Below the pieces are notes generated by a model. The model worked only from the letters and a program-made list of their open reading frames with translations. It did no database searches and was not told the DNA's origin. Shown here in pieces: positions 1 to 5,203 of a stretch of 5,203 nucleotides of DNA. Numbering within the stretch: position 1 is the stretch's first letter; each line of letters begins with the position of its first letter. This DNA comes from an uncultured Ruminococcus sp. (lineage in GTDB: Bacteria > Bacillota > Clostridia > Oscillospirales > Acutalibacteraceae): contig CADCON010000190.1 of NCBI GenBank assembly GCA_902803035.1, positions 1-5,203 on the forward strand. Direction: 5' to 3'. The position numbers and the translations under genes are program-made.

Positions 1-1234
1 GCCGGAGCCCATTCCCGAACCGGAGCCGGAACCCATTCCCGAACCGGAGCCGGAACCCATTCCCGAACCGGAGCCGGAACCCATTCCCGAGCCGGAGCCC
101 ATTCCTGAACCGGAGCCGGAGCCCATTCCCGAGCCGGAACCCATTCCCGAACCGGAGCCGGAACCCATTCCTGAACCGGAGCCGGAACCGGAACTTAATT
201 CATATGAATTCTACTCGCAGAACGTTCTCTGTGATATGGACAGCGACAGCCAATGGGACGGCGAGAGCTTCTTCGCGGAACCGGAACCCGAACCCGAACC
301 GGAACCCGAGCCCGAACCAGAGCCGGAACCTCCCGTGGAAAGCATCATTTCCGAAACCGTCACTCCCCCCGGCAGGCAGGAAGAGCATTCGGATTCCTAT
401 GTAGGCGATGACGAATACGCGGAATACGAGGATTTCATTCACAAGCAGGAGAAGCATTCCGAAGAGCCTGCCCCGGTTGACATCAAAACGCAGATCCTGA
501 TCAAGGCAGCCGAACAAGGCAACGCGGACGCCCAATACAAACTCGGCGCGAGCTACGAAAACGGCGACCGGGTCGAACAGAATTACATCAAGGCGGCGCA
601 TTGGTACACGCTTTCCGCCAAACGCGGCAACGCAAACGCCAAATACAACCTTGCCAGAATGTACGAGCACGGACTCGGAGTGGGCAAAAATCTTCATGAA
701 GCCGCCGATCTTTACCGACAGGCGGCGGAGCAGGGACATTCCAACGCCCAGACCAACTACGGAATCTGTCTTAAAAAGGGCATCGGCGTTGATCCCGATC
801 CCGTCGAAGCCGTCAAGTGGTTTGTAAGAGCCTCGGAGAAGGGGAACGCCGCCGCCATTTACCATCTCGGGCTGTGCTTTGAATCCGGCGCCGGCGTGGA
901 GAAGGACTACACACGCGCCCTTCAGCTTTATCTCGCCGCGTCCAAGCAGAATTACGCCGAAGCCCAGAACGCGCTGGCCAACTGCTATATGAGCGGCAAG
1001 GGCGTTCCCGCCAATTACATCGAAGCGGTGCGCTGGTACAGCAAAGCCGCCCGCGGCGGGAATGTCGCGGCGCAATTCAACATCGGATTCTGCTGCGAAA
1101 ACGGACTTGGCATAGACAAAAACCCTCAAATGGCCTACAAATTCTATCGCATAGCGGCAGACAACGGAAGTGAAAGCGCGCTCATGCGGCTGAGAGAACT
1201 CGGATATATCAATAATGATGAGTTTCAGGGTTGA
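1..1234 (+). CDS. Sel1-repeat protein with Pro-Glu repeat rods, 5'-truncated by window edge
   Basis: The reading frame is open from the first complete codon at position 2 to TGA at 1232-1234, giving 410 visible residues. An internal ATG at 236 is not the start, because the same frame runs upstream without a stop. In visible numbering: residues 1-64 are PEPEPEPI/PEPEPI tandem repeats; 65-92 a short acidic linker; 93-110 a second (EP)n block; 111-173 an acidic, probably disordered linker; 174-389 six consecutive 36-residue Sel1 repeats (each roughly A.Y.LG..Y..G.GV..[DN]...A..WY..AA..G); and a short tail. Sel1 repeats are TPR-like alpha-alpha units that form solenoids and usually mediate protein-protein contacts. 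Alternating Pro-Glu tracts form stiff polyproline-II rods, so a rod-plus-scaffold design is inferred. Any signal peptide, membrane anchor or further N-terminal domain lies outside the window, so localisation and exact role are unknown. The next gene has its own promoter. Confidence 0.9.
   Translation, partial: PEPIPEPEPEPIPEPEPEPIPEPEPEPIPEPEPIPEPEPEPIPEPEPIPEPEPEPIPEPEPEPELNSYEFYSQNVLCDMDSDSQWDGESFFAEPEPEPEPEPEPEPEPEPPVESIISETVTPPGRQEEHSDSYVGDDEYAEYEDFIHKQEKHSEEPAPVDIKTQILIKAAEQGNADAQYKLGASYENGDRVEQNYIKAAHWYTLSAKRGNANAKYNLARMYEHGLGVGKNLHEAADLYRQAAEQGHSNAQTNYGICLKKGIGVDPDPVEAVKWFVRASEKGNAAAIYHLGLCFESGAGVEKDYTRALQLYLAASKQNYAEAQNALANCYMSGKGVPANYIEAVRWYSKAARGGNVAAQFNIGFCCENGLGIDKNPQMAYKFYRIAADNGSESALMRLRELGYINNDEFQG
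2..193 (+). repeat. In-frame tandem repeat encoding PEPEPEPI / PEPEPI units
   Basis: Units of 24 or 18 nt repeat head to tail. The Ile codon is always ATT and occurs at 11, 35, 59, 83, 101, 125, 143 and 167, so the successive unit lengths are 24, 24, 24, 18, 24, 18 and 24. Units differ mainly at GAA/GAG and CCC/CCG/CCT third positions. All units are multiples of 6 nt, so gain or loss of units keeps the frame. The array runs off the left edge, so its full length is unknown. Confidence 0.95.
278..331 (+). repeat. Second Glu-Pro dipeptide repeat (EP x9)
   Basis: Nine consecutive Glu-Pro codon pairs without the Ile interruptions seen in the upstream array. The proline codons vary (CCG, CCC, CCA, CCT), so this is a 6-nt imperfect tandem repeat. 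It is separated from the first array by a 28-residue acidic linker containing one Cys and one Trp. Confidence 0.9.
521..1168 (+). repeat. Six consecutive 108-nt Sel1 repeat units
   Basis: The units begin at 521, 629, 737, 845, 953 and 1061, each exactly 36 codons with no insertion. Conserved positions include the small residues of helix A, the G.GV turn and the A..WY..AA helix B. Unit 1 has DRV in place of the usual G.GV, and unit 4 ends in QN instead of the usual terminal glycine. A partial seventh unit starting SESALMRL follows and the protein then ends. Confidence 0.9.
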
Positions 1235-1250
1235 TAATTGCAAAAAGCTA

Positions 1251-1279
1251 TTGATTTTTCCGACTGATTCATGTATAAT
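1251..1279 (+). promoter_or_regulatory. Sigma-A type promoter for the AIM24-family gene
   Basis: A -35 box TTGATT (1251-1256) and a perfect -10 box TATAAT (1274-1279) are separated by 17 nt, predicting transcription from about 1286. A second TATAAT (1289-1294) lies just downstream but has only a weak -35 candidate. The -35 begins 17 nt after the stop of the Sel1 gene, so the downstream gene is probably transcribed independently. No convincing terminator was seen between the two genes. Confidence 0.75.
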
Positions 1280-1284
1280 GACAG

Positions 1285-1313
1285 TGGATATAATCTGAAG
1301 AGAAATATATCCA
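1285..1313 (+). promoter_or_regulatory. Inverted repeat at the predicted transcript start (hairpin or operator)
   Basis: TGGATATA (1285-1292) and TATATCCA (1306-1313) are perfect 8-base inverted repeats with a 13-nt loop. They begin at the transcription start predicted from the 1274 -10 box. The sequence fits either a 5'-terminal mRNA hairpin or a repressor operator. The stem is AT-rich, so chance cannot be excluded. Confidence 0.35.
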
Positions 1314-1325
1314 AATTTTACAGAC

Positions 1326-1332
1326 GGAGAGG
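1326..1332 (+). promoter_or_regulatory. Shine-Dalgarno of the AIM24-family gene
   Basis: GGAGAGG ends 8 nt before the ATG at 1341, which fixes that codon as the start. Confidence 0.85.
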
Positions 1333-1340
1333 TATTATTT

Positions 1341-2021
1341 ATGACTTATGAGATTTCCGGTACCCCATTGCCAGTAGTCACTTGTACGCTGCAGGAAAAC
1401 GAACGCATGATCACTGAAAGCGGTGCCATGTGCTGGATGAGCCCCAACATGAGAATGGAAACAAGCACCAACGGCGGCATCGGCAAAGCCTTTGGCAGAA
1501 TGTTCAGCGGCGAATCCATGTTCCAGAACATCTACACTGCCGTAGGCGGTCAGGGCGTCATCGCCTTCGCTTCCAGCTTCCCCGGCTCCATCATTCCCTT
1601 CCAGATCACCCCCGGCAACAGCATCGTCGTTCAGAAGAAGGGCTTCCTCGCCGCGGAAGCAGGCGTACAGCTTTCCATCTTCTTCCAGAAAAGACTCGGC
1701 TCCGGTTTCTTCGGCGGTGAAGGCTTCATCATGCAGAAGCTCAGCGGACAGGGTATGGCATTCGCCGAGATCGACGGTTCCGTGGTGGAATACACGCTGC
1801 AGCCCGGCCAGCAGCTGATTGTCGATACAGGCTACCTTGCGGCAATGAGCGAGACCTGCCAGATCACCATTCAGCGCATCAGCGGCGTCAAGAATGTCCT
1901 CTTCGGCGGCGAAGGTCTCTTTAACACCGTCGTCACCGGCCCCGGCAAGGTATATCTCCAGTCCATGCCGGTCAGCAGCCTGGCGCAGTCCATTATTCCC
2001 TATATTCCGTCCCGCGGCTGA
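1341..2021 (+). CDS. AIM24 / TIGR00266 (DUF124) family protein
   Basis: 226 residues, a usual length for the TIGR00266/AIM24 family. Recognisable family features in order are the N-terminal L.E.E..I.ESGAM segment (about 17-30), the GGIGKAFGRMFSGESMFQN block (45-63), FFGGEGF (123-129), SGQG (135-138), FGGEGLFN (188-195) and GPGKVYLQSMP (200-210). The family folds as a Gly-rich beta sandwich related to TRAP-like proteins. Yeast AIM24 is mitochondrial, and the bacterial members have no firmly established biochemical role. There is no signal peptide and no clear transmembrane helix, so a cytosolic protein is inferred. The gene has its own promoter and a strong Shine-Dalgarno and ends at a bidirectional terminator, so it is probably monocistronic. 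Family assignment is confident; function is not. Confidence 0.93.
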   Translation: MTYEISGTPLPVVTCTLQENERMITESGAMCWMSPNMRMETSTNGGIGKAFGRMFSGESMFQNIYTAVGGQGVIAFASSFPGSIIPFQITPGNSIVVQKKGFLAAEAGVQLSIFFQKRLGSGFFGGEGFIMQKLSGQGMAFAEIDGSVVEYTLQPGQQLIVDTGYLAAMSETCQITIQRISGVKNVLFGGEGLFNTVVTGPGKVYLQSMPVSSLAQSIIPYIPSRG

Positions 2022-2053
2022 TACGCGGAAACATTTCCGGCATTCCGACACGC

Positions 2054-2100
2054 AAAAAAAAGACACAGACACGGCTCATCGGCACGGTCTGTGTCTTTTA
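2054..2100. terminator. Bidirectional intrinsic terminator between convergent genes
   Basis: A perfect 9-bp stem GACACAGAC (2062-2070) / GTCTGTGTC (2087-2095) has a 16-nt loop and can extend to 13 bp through AAAA (2058-2061) / TTTT (2096-2099). On the plus strand it is followed by TTTTAT. On the minus strand the eight A at 2054-2061 give an eight-U tail. It therefore serves the AIM24-family gene (stop 2021) on one strand and the 169-residue gene (stop 2103) on the other. Confidence 0.92.
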
Positions 2101-2102
2101 TA

Positions 2103-2612
2103 TTACAGTGAGAAATCCTCATAGACATAGCTTCTGCACTCGGTCGCGTAAACGCTGTCGGCATACCACGGGCTGATCCCCATGAAATCACCGACATACA
2201 ATGCCCTGCCGTCCCTGACGGTCCATTCCATGCCGTGTTCCTTCTCCCAGTCGCAGCTGAATTCCACGCCGAACGCAATCACGCCGCTGTCCTTCGGACG
2301 CTCGATGATCAGGCAGTTCGCGCGGGCGTAACGAAGGACGTCCTCCTCCCCCACGCCCTCCGGAACATCCGGATGTCCGGGGTCAAAATAGTCCCTCATA
2401 TCCTCGCAGTACCGCAGGGAACATCGCTTGAGCTGCGACAGCAGTTCGGGCGGCAGATTCTCCAGATACGCGGCACATCTTCCGGCATATTCCAGAAACG
2501 CTCCGTCACAGCTGTGAAGCACCACGTCAAGCGTGCGGCCGAAGAATGCCGAACGCAGCTTTCCCAGAAACAGACGGCTGCGGCTGTCGGGGCGGATATC
2601 GGTTATCATCAT
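2103..2612 (-). CDS. Hypothetical protein, 169 aa, translationally coupled to the GH3 gene
   Basis: The chosen start is ATG at 2612-2610, the first of two tandem ATGs. It overlaps the GH3 stop as ATGA and has a perfect AGGAGG (2626-2621) 8 nt upstream. A longer reading from 2687 would run through the GH3 C-terminus and lacks such support. I do not recognise the gene with certainty. No signal peptide or transmembrane helix is visible. The N-terminal half has an amphipathic, Cys-containing helical stretch (about 40-75). The C-terminal half has a CDWEKEHG motif (120-127) followed by V.DG...YVGDF (132-143). This recalls hypothetical-protein families of the DUF6985/DUF2262 kind, where a [CD]W..EHG motif precedes a DG turn; the link is tentative. 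The overlap indicates co-expression with the GH3 protein. The gene ends just before the bidirectional terminator. Confidence 0.8.
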   Translation of the reverse strand: MMITDIRPDSRSRLFLGKLRSAFFGRTLDVVLHSCDGAFLEYAGRCAAYLENLPPELLSQLKRCSLRYCEDMRDYFDPGHPDVPEGVGEEDVLRYARANCLIIERPKDSGVIAFGVEFSCDWEKEHGMEWTVRDGRALYVGDFMGISPWYADSVYATECRSYVYEDFSL

Positions 2613-4918
2613 CCGCGTTTCCTCCTTTGCCTGTTGGCTATGGCAATGATCAGCCGCGTAAGCCGCATGGGATACCAACCCCGGCAAAGCCCGCTCAGCC
2701 TTCTGACCGGCATATTCAGCACCACGTCCATTCTTTCAGCGTATTCCGGCTCTCTGCGGCTCTCGGTTCTGATGATTTTGTCGGCAAAGAACCGTATCAG
2801 CTTCACCGCTTCCCTGAAAATGCCGATGTTGCTGAGCTGGTTCAGCGTATTGTCGGTTGAATATTCCCTGTCGGGGGGAAGCTGCTTTTTGGTTGTCGCT
2901 TCTCCGAATATCGCCAGAAAATCGCTTTCCTTGGGTCTGCCCGACGGCCTGAGATACCACAGCGGCACATCGTGCTTTATCACCGGCTCGCCCTTGACAT
3001 TGATCCATGCCTCCGCCCTGATATCCGCCGAGGAAGCGGCAGCGGAAATGCGGTATCTTCCGCCTGTCAGATACGGTCTGCCGAACTGCGTACTGTAGAA
3101 CTGAAACGCGCTGTGCGGAATCAGCACCGACACCGTCCGCTTCTCGCCCTTTGTCAGAAAGACCTTGCGGAACTGCTTCAGCTCACGGACCGGGCGGAAT
3201 TTATCTCCTCTCGGCGGCTCCAGATAGAATTGAACGACCTCGCAGCCGTCGCGGTTTCCGGTATTCCTGATATCGACCGTGACTTCCCAGCCCTCGGCGC
3301 ACTCTCTGACCCGAAGACGCGAATACTCAAAATCCGTGTAGCTCAGTCCGTATCCGAACGGAAACGCGGAAAAAATGCCCGCTTTATTGTAATACCTGTA
3401 TCCGACATAAATGCTTTCCCGGTACTGCGAAATCTGGGAATCCGCTCCGAAGGTATCCCCGCAGGGCATATCCGATTCGCTCAGCGAATAGCTGACCGGC
3501 AGCCTTCCGCAGGGGTCGGCAAATCCGAAAATCAGATGATAGAGAGCTTCCGCCGCTCCGTCCCCGCCCAGAGGAAGATACAGCACCGCCTTCACCCTGC
3601 CGATCCAGTTCATCTTCGGCAGCGCGCTGCCGCCCACAACCACGACCGTATTCTGATTGACCTTGGAGACAGCGTTAATCAGCTTGGTCTGCGCCTTGGG
3701 CAGATGATTGGTAAAGCGGTCGGCGCAGTCATTGTCATAGACGTCGTCAAACCCCACGAAAACCACGGCGAATTCCGATTCCGACGCGTTTTTGACCGCT
3801 TCGGAAAGCAGCTCGCTGTCGTTGCTGGAATTCTGTCCGTAGCCGTCGCAGTATTTATATCTCACCTGGTTGTCGTCAAATACATTCAGCATATTGACGG
3901 GCTGTCCGTTGTCGAGGGCGCGGATTCCCCTGCGCTGCACACGCATATATTTGGCCTGTCTGCCGATCAGGGCGATGGAACCGCCCAGCGGCAGCGGCAG
4001 CGCGCTCCGGTGATTCTTGAGCAGCACCGCCGAGGCCTCGGCCGCCCTGACCGCCAGCGCGCGGCATTCCTCCTCCATGACCGGCTCGGCCACGTCCGAA
4101 GGCATAAACTGCGTGACAGCCCTGATTCTCTCCGCCGCTGCGGCGGGATAATGCCGCGGAATCTCTTCCTCACGCACCGCCTTTTTAAGCCTGCGTCTGA
4201 TCGCGCGGCCGCCCGCCGGCAATGACAGATCCACGCCGGCCGACATCGCCTGAACGCAGTCCGCCATCCGCATATCGGTCAGCACCGCGCCTTCAAAATG
4301 CCAGCTTCGCCTGAGCAGATCGGTCAGCAGCACATGATTTTCACAGCTCTCCAGGCCGTTGATTTTATTAATGCCGCAGCTCACAGCGCGCGGCGCGGAC
4401 AGCTTCACCGCCATTTCAAACGGCTTCAGATAAATATCGTGCAGGGCGCGCCTGTCTATCATGCTGTCGCAGGTGAATTTGCCGACGGACTGATTGCCCC
4501 CCGCAAAATGACGCAGCACAGCAGCGACGCCCACCGACTGAACGCCGTTGACCCATTCCGCGGCAAGCGAGCCGTTCAGATAGGGATCCTCGCCGAAGCA
4601 GTCCGCCATTGAGCCGTAGAGCGGACTGCGGACCACGCCCGCGTCAGGAGAAAGCACGGCATTGTATCCGCCCTCCGCCGCAAGGCTTCCCACGGCCTTG
4701 CCCACCTCGCGGACAAGCTCCCTGTCAAAGGAGCAGCCCAGCGCGCAGGGAGAAGGCATACACACCCCATGCCTTTCGGCATTCTCTCCGTCGCCGGCAT
4801 AATAAATCACTCCATGGCTTCCGTCCGTCACCTGAATTCCGTCGTCGTTGCGGGTTCCTGTACATATATCAATCCATTGATTCAATTCACGTTTGCTGTA
4901 AGTCAAGGATTCATCCAT
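2609..4918 (-). CDS. Divergent glycoside hydrolase family 3 (beta-glucosidase-like) protein
   Basis: A 769-residue protein from ATG at 4918. This start has AAAGGA 8 nt upstream, whereas the TTG at 4948 and the ATGs at 4936 and 4927 have no properly spaced Shine-Dalgarno. The GH3 order is clear: (beta/alpha)8 barrel with DGSHG (32-36), RSPL (97-100), GEDPYL (109-114), LRHF (135-138), NKING (184-188) and TDMRM (214-218, candidate nucleophile D215); alpha/beta sandwich about 285-490; FPFGYGLSYT (519-528); Fn3-like domain about 530-605; and a 125-residue C-terminal tail with MPVRRL (736-741) as in many Clostridia GH3 proteins. There is no signal peptide, so it is probably cytosolic. It is odd in that many active-site motifs are altered: the usual KHF Lys is R136, the SYNK Tyr is I183, SDWG is TDMR, the QGGGS motif is QRRGIR, and the acid/base Glu position is D397. 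GH3 fold membership is firm. Beta-glycosidase activity is doubtful, and no substrate can be assigned. Confidence 0.92.
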   Translation of the reverse strand: MDESLTYSKRELNQWIDICTGTRNDDGIQVTDGSHGVIYYAGDGENAERHGVCMPSPCALGCSFDRELVREVGKAVGSLAAEGGYNAVLSPDAGVVRSPLYGSMADCFGEDPYLNGSLAAEWVNGVQSVGVAAVLRHFAGGNQSVGKFTCDSMIDRRALHDIYLKPFEMAVKLSAPRAVSCGINKINGLESCENHVLLTDLLRRSWHFEGAVLTDMRMADCVQAMSAGVDLSLPAGGRAIRRRLKKAVREEEIPRHYPAAAAERIRAVTQFMPSDVAEPVMEEECRALAVRAAEASAVLLKNHRSALPLPLGGSIALIGRQAKYMRVQRRGIRALDNGQPVNMLNVFDDNQVRYKYCDGYGQNSSNDSELLSEAVKNASESEFAVVFVGFDDVYDNDCADRFTNHLPKAQTKLINAVSKVNQNTVVVVGGSALPKMNWIGRVKAVLYLPLGGDGAAEALYHLIFGFADPCGRLPVSYSLSESDMPCGDTFGADSQISQYRESIYVGYRYYNKAGIFSAFPFGYGLSYTDFEYSRLRVRECAEGWEVTVDIRNTGNRDGCEVVQFYLEPPRGDKFRPVRELKQFRKVFLTKGEKRTVSVLIPHSAFQFYSTQFGRPYLTGGRYRISAAASSADIRAEAWINVKGEPVIKHDVPLWYLRPSGRPKESDFLAIFGEATTKKQLPPDREYSTDNTLNQLSNIGIFREAVKLIRFFADKIIRTESRREPEYAERMDVVLNMPVRRLSGLCRGWYPMRLTRLIIAIANRQRRKRG
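2621..2626 (-). promoter_or_regulatory. Shine-Dalgarno of the 169-aa gene
   Basis: Minus-strand AGGAGG lies 8 nt before the ATG at 2612, inside the last codons of the GH3 gene. It decides the start of the downstream gene and suggests efficient translation in addition to coupling through the ATGA overlap. Confidence 0.85.
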
Positions 4919-4926
4919 TACCCTCA

Positions 4927-4932
4927 TCCTTT
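4927..4932 (-). promoter_or_regulatory. Shine-Dalgarno deciding the GH3 start
   Basis: Minus-strand AAAGGA (4932-4927) lies 8 nt upstream of ATG 4918-4916. It supports that ATG over the in-frame TTG/ATG codons further upstream, and the resulting N-terminus (MDESLTYSKREL) fits the usual GH3 beginning. Confidence 0.7.
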
Positions 4933-4952
4933 GCATAAAATATGCCAAATAG

Positions 4953-4996
4953 ATAATACCACATAACTGCTATAAATTACAAGAGATTTTTGTCAA
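4953..4996 (-). promoter_or_regulatory. Proximal promoter region of the GH3 operon
   Basis: On the minus strand a perfect -35 TTGACA (4996-4991) is followed after 16 nt by TATAGC (4974-4969), a 4/6 match to the -10 consensus. A separate extended -10, TGG-TATTAT (4961-4953), lies closer to the gene. Which is used cannot be decided by eye. Transcripts would start near 4962 or 4946. The upstream minus-strand A-tracts (5024-5016 and 5040-5033) could act as an UP element. Confidence 0.55.
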
Positions 4997-5025
4997 GATT
5001 TGCAATATGCACTTATTTTTTTTTG

Positions 5026-5054
5026 ATTATACTTTTTTTTCGTCAGAATTACAA
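5026..5054 (-). promoter_or_regulatory. Possible distal promoter of the GH3 operon
   Basis: Minus-strand TTGTAA (5054-5049), a 17-nt spacer and a perfect TATAAT (5031-5026). The -35 matches only 4/6 and the region is AT-rich, so this is a weaker candidate than the proximal TTGACA. Confidence 0.4.
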
Positions 5055-5066
5055 TCCATAAACCTG

Positions 5067-5095
5067 TTGACATTGCCACATCAAAGAGTTAAAAT
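5067..5095 (+). promoter_or_regulatory. Strong sigma-A promoter of gltX
   Basis: A perfect -35 TTGACA (5067-5072), a 17-nt spacer and TAAAAT (5090-5095, 5/6 match). Transcription would start near 5102 and leave a leader of about 73 nt. That is too short for a full T-box riboswitch, and no terminator-antiterminator pair is visible in it. Confidence 0.8.
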
Positions 5096-5159
5096 TATAT
5101 AATATACTATATATTGCACATAATATGCATTCTTTATTTTCTTGCAAATTTAATTATTC

Positions 5160-5166
5160 AGGAGAG
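5160..5166 (+). promoter_or_regulatory. Shine-Dalgarno of gltX
   Basis: AGGAGAG ends 8 nt before the ATG at 5175, which makes the very short coding start at the window edge credible. Confidence 0.85.
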
Positions 5167-5174
5167 ATCGTCAG

Positions 5175-5203
5175 ATGACCAAAATCAGAACACGCTTCGC
5201 GCC
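5175..5203 (+). CDS. gltX: Glutamyl-tRNA synthetase, N-terminal fragment (truncated by window edge)
   Basis: Only nine full codons plus two bases are present: MTKIRTRFA followed by CC, which must encode Pro. MTKIRTRFAP is the characteristic opening of class I glutamyl-tRNA synthetases (K.RTRFAPSPTG), the first strand of the Rossmann catalytic domain just ahead of the HIGH-type motif. The enzyme charges tRNA-Glu, and in many Firmicutes also tRNA-Gln for later amidation by GatCAB. A consensus promoter and a well-spaced Shine-Dalgarno precede it. The gene is transcribed divergently from the GH3 operon. The call rests on ten residues plus the expression signals; the rest lies outside the window. 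Confidence 0.82.

Noticed and set aside
2..193. CRISPR array or intergenic satellite
   Set aside because: The repeats have no unique spacers, stay in one open frame, and encode a simple Pro-Glu-Ile peptide repeat.
200..1243. Long minus-strand open frame (347 codons) opposite the Sel1 gene
   Set aside because: It is the antisense shadow of the GC-rich Pro-Glu and Sel1 repeats, showing Gly-Phe/Arg-Phe runs that simply mirror the GAA/CCG codons. It has no family resemblance, while the plus strand has six clear Sel1 units.
1335..2072. Minus-strand open frame opposite the AIM24-family gene (245 codons)
   Set aside because: Its composition is that of an antisense shadow. The plus strand matches a known family and has a promoter, a Shine-Dalgarno and a terminator. 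The antisense frame would also begin inside the terminator stem.
2103..2687. Longer version of the 169-aa gene starting at 2687
   Set aside because: The extra 25 residues are the GH3 C-terminus read in another frame. The ATG at 2612 has a perfect, well-spaced AGGAGG and the ATGA overlap.
2972..4225. Plus-strand 417-codon open frame opposite the GH3 gene
   Set aside because: It shows no domain pattern and lies fully inside the well-supported GH3 coding region. It is explained by GC-rich codon use on the opposite strand.
4919..4948. Earlier GH3 starts (TTG at 4948, ATG at 4936 and 4927)
   Set aside because: None has a correctly spaced Shine-Dalgarno. AAAGGA is 8 nt before ATG 4918, and the TTG and the 4936 ATG lie close to or within a candidate promoter start region.
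5011..5040. Plus-strand T-tracts as an intrinsic terminator
   Set aside because: No GC-rich stem precedes the T runs and no plus-strand gene ends upstream. They are better read as A-tracts upstream of the minus-strand promoter.
5102..5174. T-box riboswitch in the gltX leader
   Set aside because: The predicted leader is only about 73 nt and AT-rich, with no T-box sequence and no terminator-antiterminator stems.

Overview
The window looks like a chromosomal segment from a Clostridia-type Firmicute, possibly a gut-associated Oscillospirales-like lineage (inference). Protein-coding DNA is moderately GC-rich, while the promoter regions are very AT-rich. The promoters carry consensus-like sigma-A boxes, and every gene whose start is visible has a purine-rich Shine-Dalgarno about 8 nt from its start codon. 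No mobile element, tRNA, rRNA, CRISPR array or phage gene was seen.

Layout. (1) From the left edge to 1234 (+) lies the 3' part of a large gene. It encodes two proline-glutamate rod segments, an acidic linker and six 36-residue Sel1 repeats; the true start is outside the window. (2) A 106-bp gap holds a sigma-A promoter and a possible 5'-UTR hairpin, followed by an AIM24/TIGR00266-family gene (1341-2021, +). (3) A strong bidirectional intrinsic terminator (2054-2100) separates it from a convergent minus-strand operon. (4) That operon is a divergent glycoside hydrolase family 3 protein (2609-4918, -) whose stop overlaps, as ATGA, the start of a 169-residue protein of unknown function (2103-2612, -). 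(5) A 256-bp AT-rich intergenic region carries divergent promoters. (6) At the right edge are the first 29 bases of a plus-strand gene encoding MTKIRTRFAP, the hallmark N-terminus of glutamyl-tRNA synthetase (gltX).

The genes do not form one obvious pathway. Three observations deserve attention. The GH3 protein keeps the fold and the candidate nucleophile but has lost or changed several near-invariant active-site residues, so it may be a catalytically altered or inactive GH3. It is translationally coupled to a small unrecognised protein. The Sel1 protein carries long (PE)n/(PEPEPEPI)n tandem repeats that continue past the window edge. None of these is shown by the sequence alone to be a new system.
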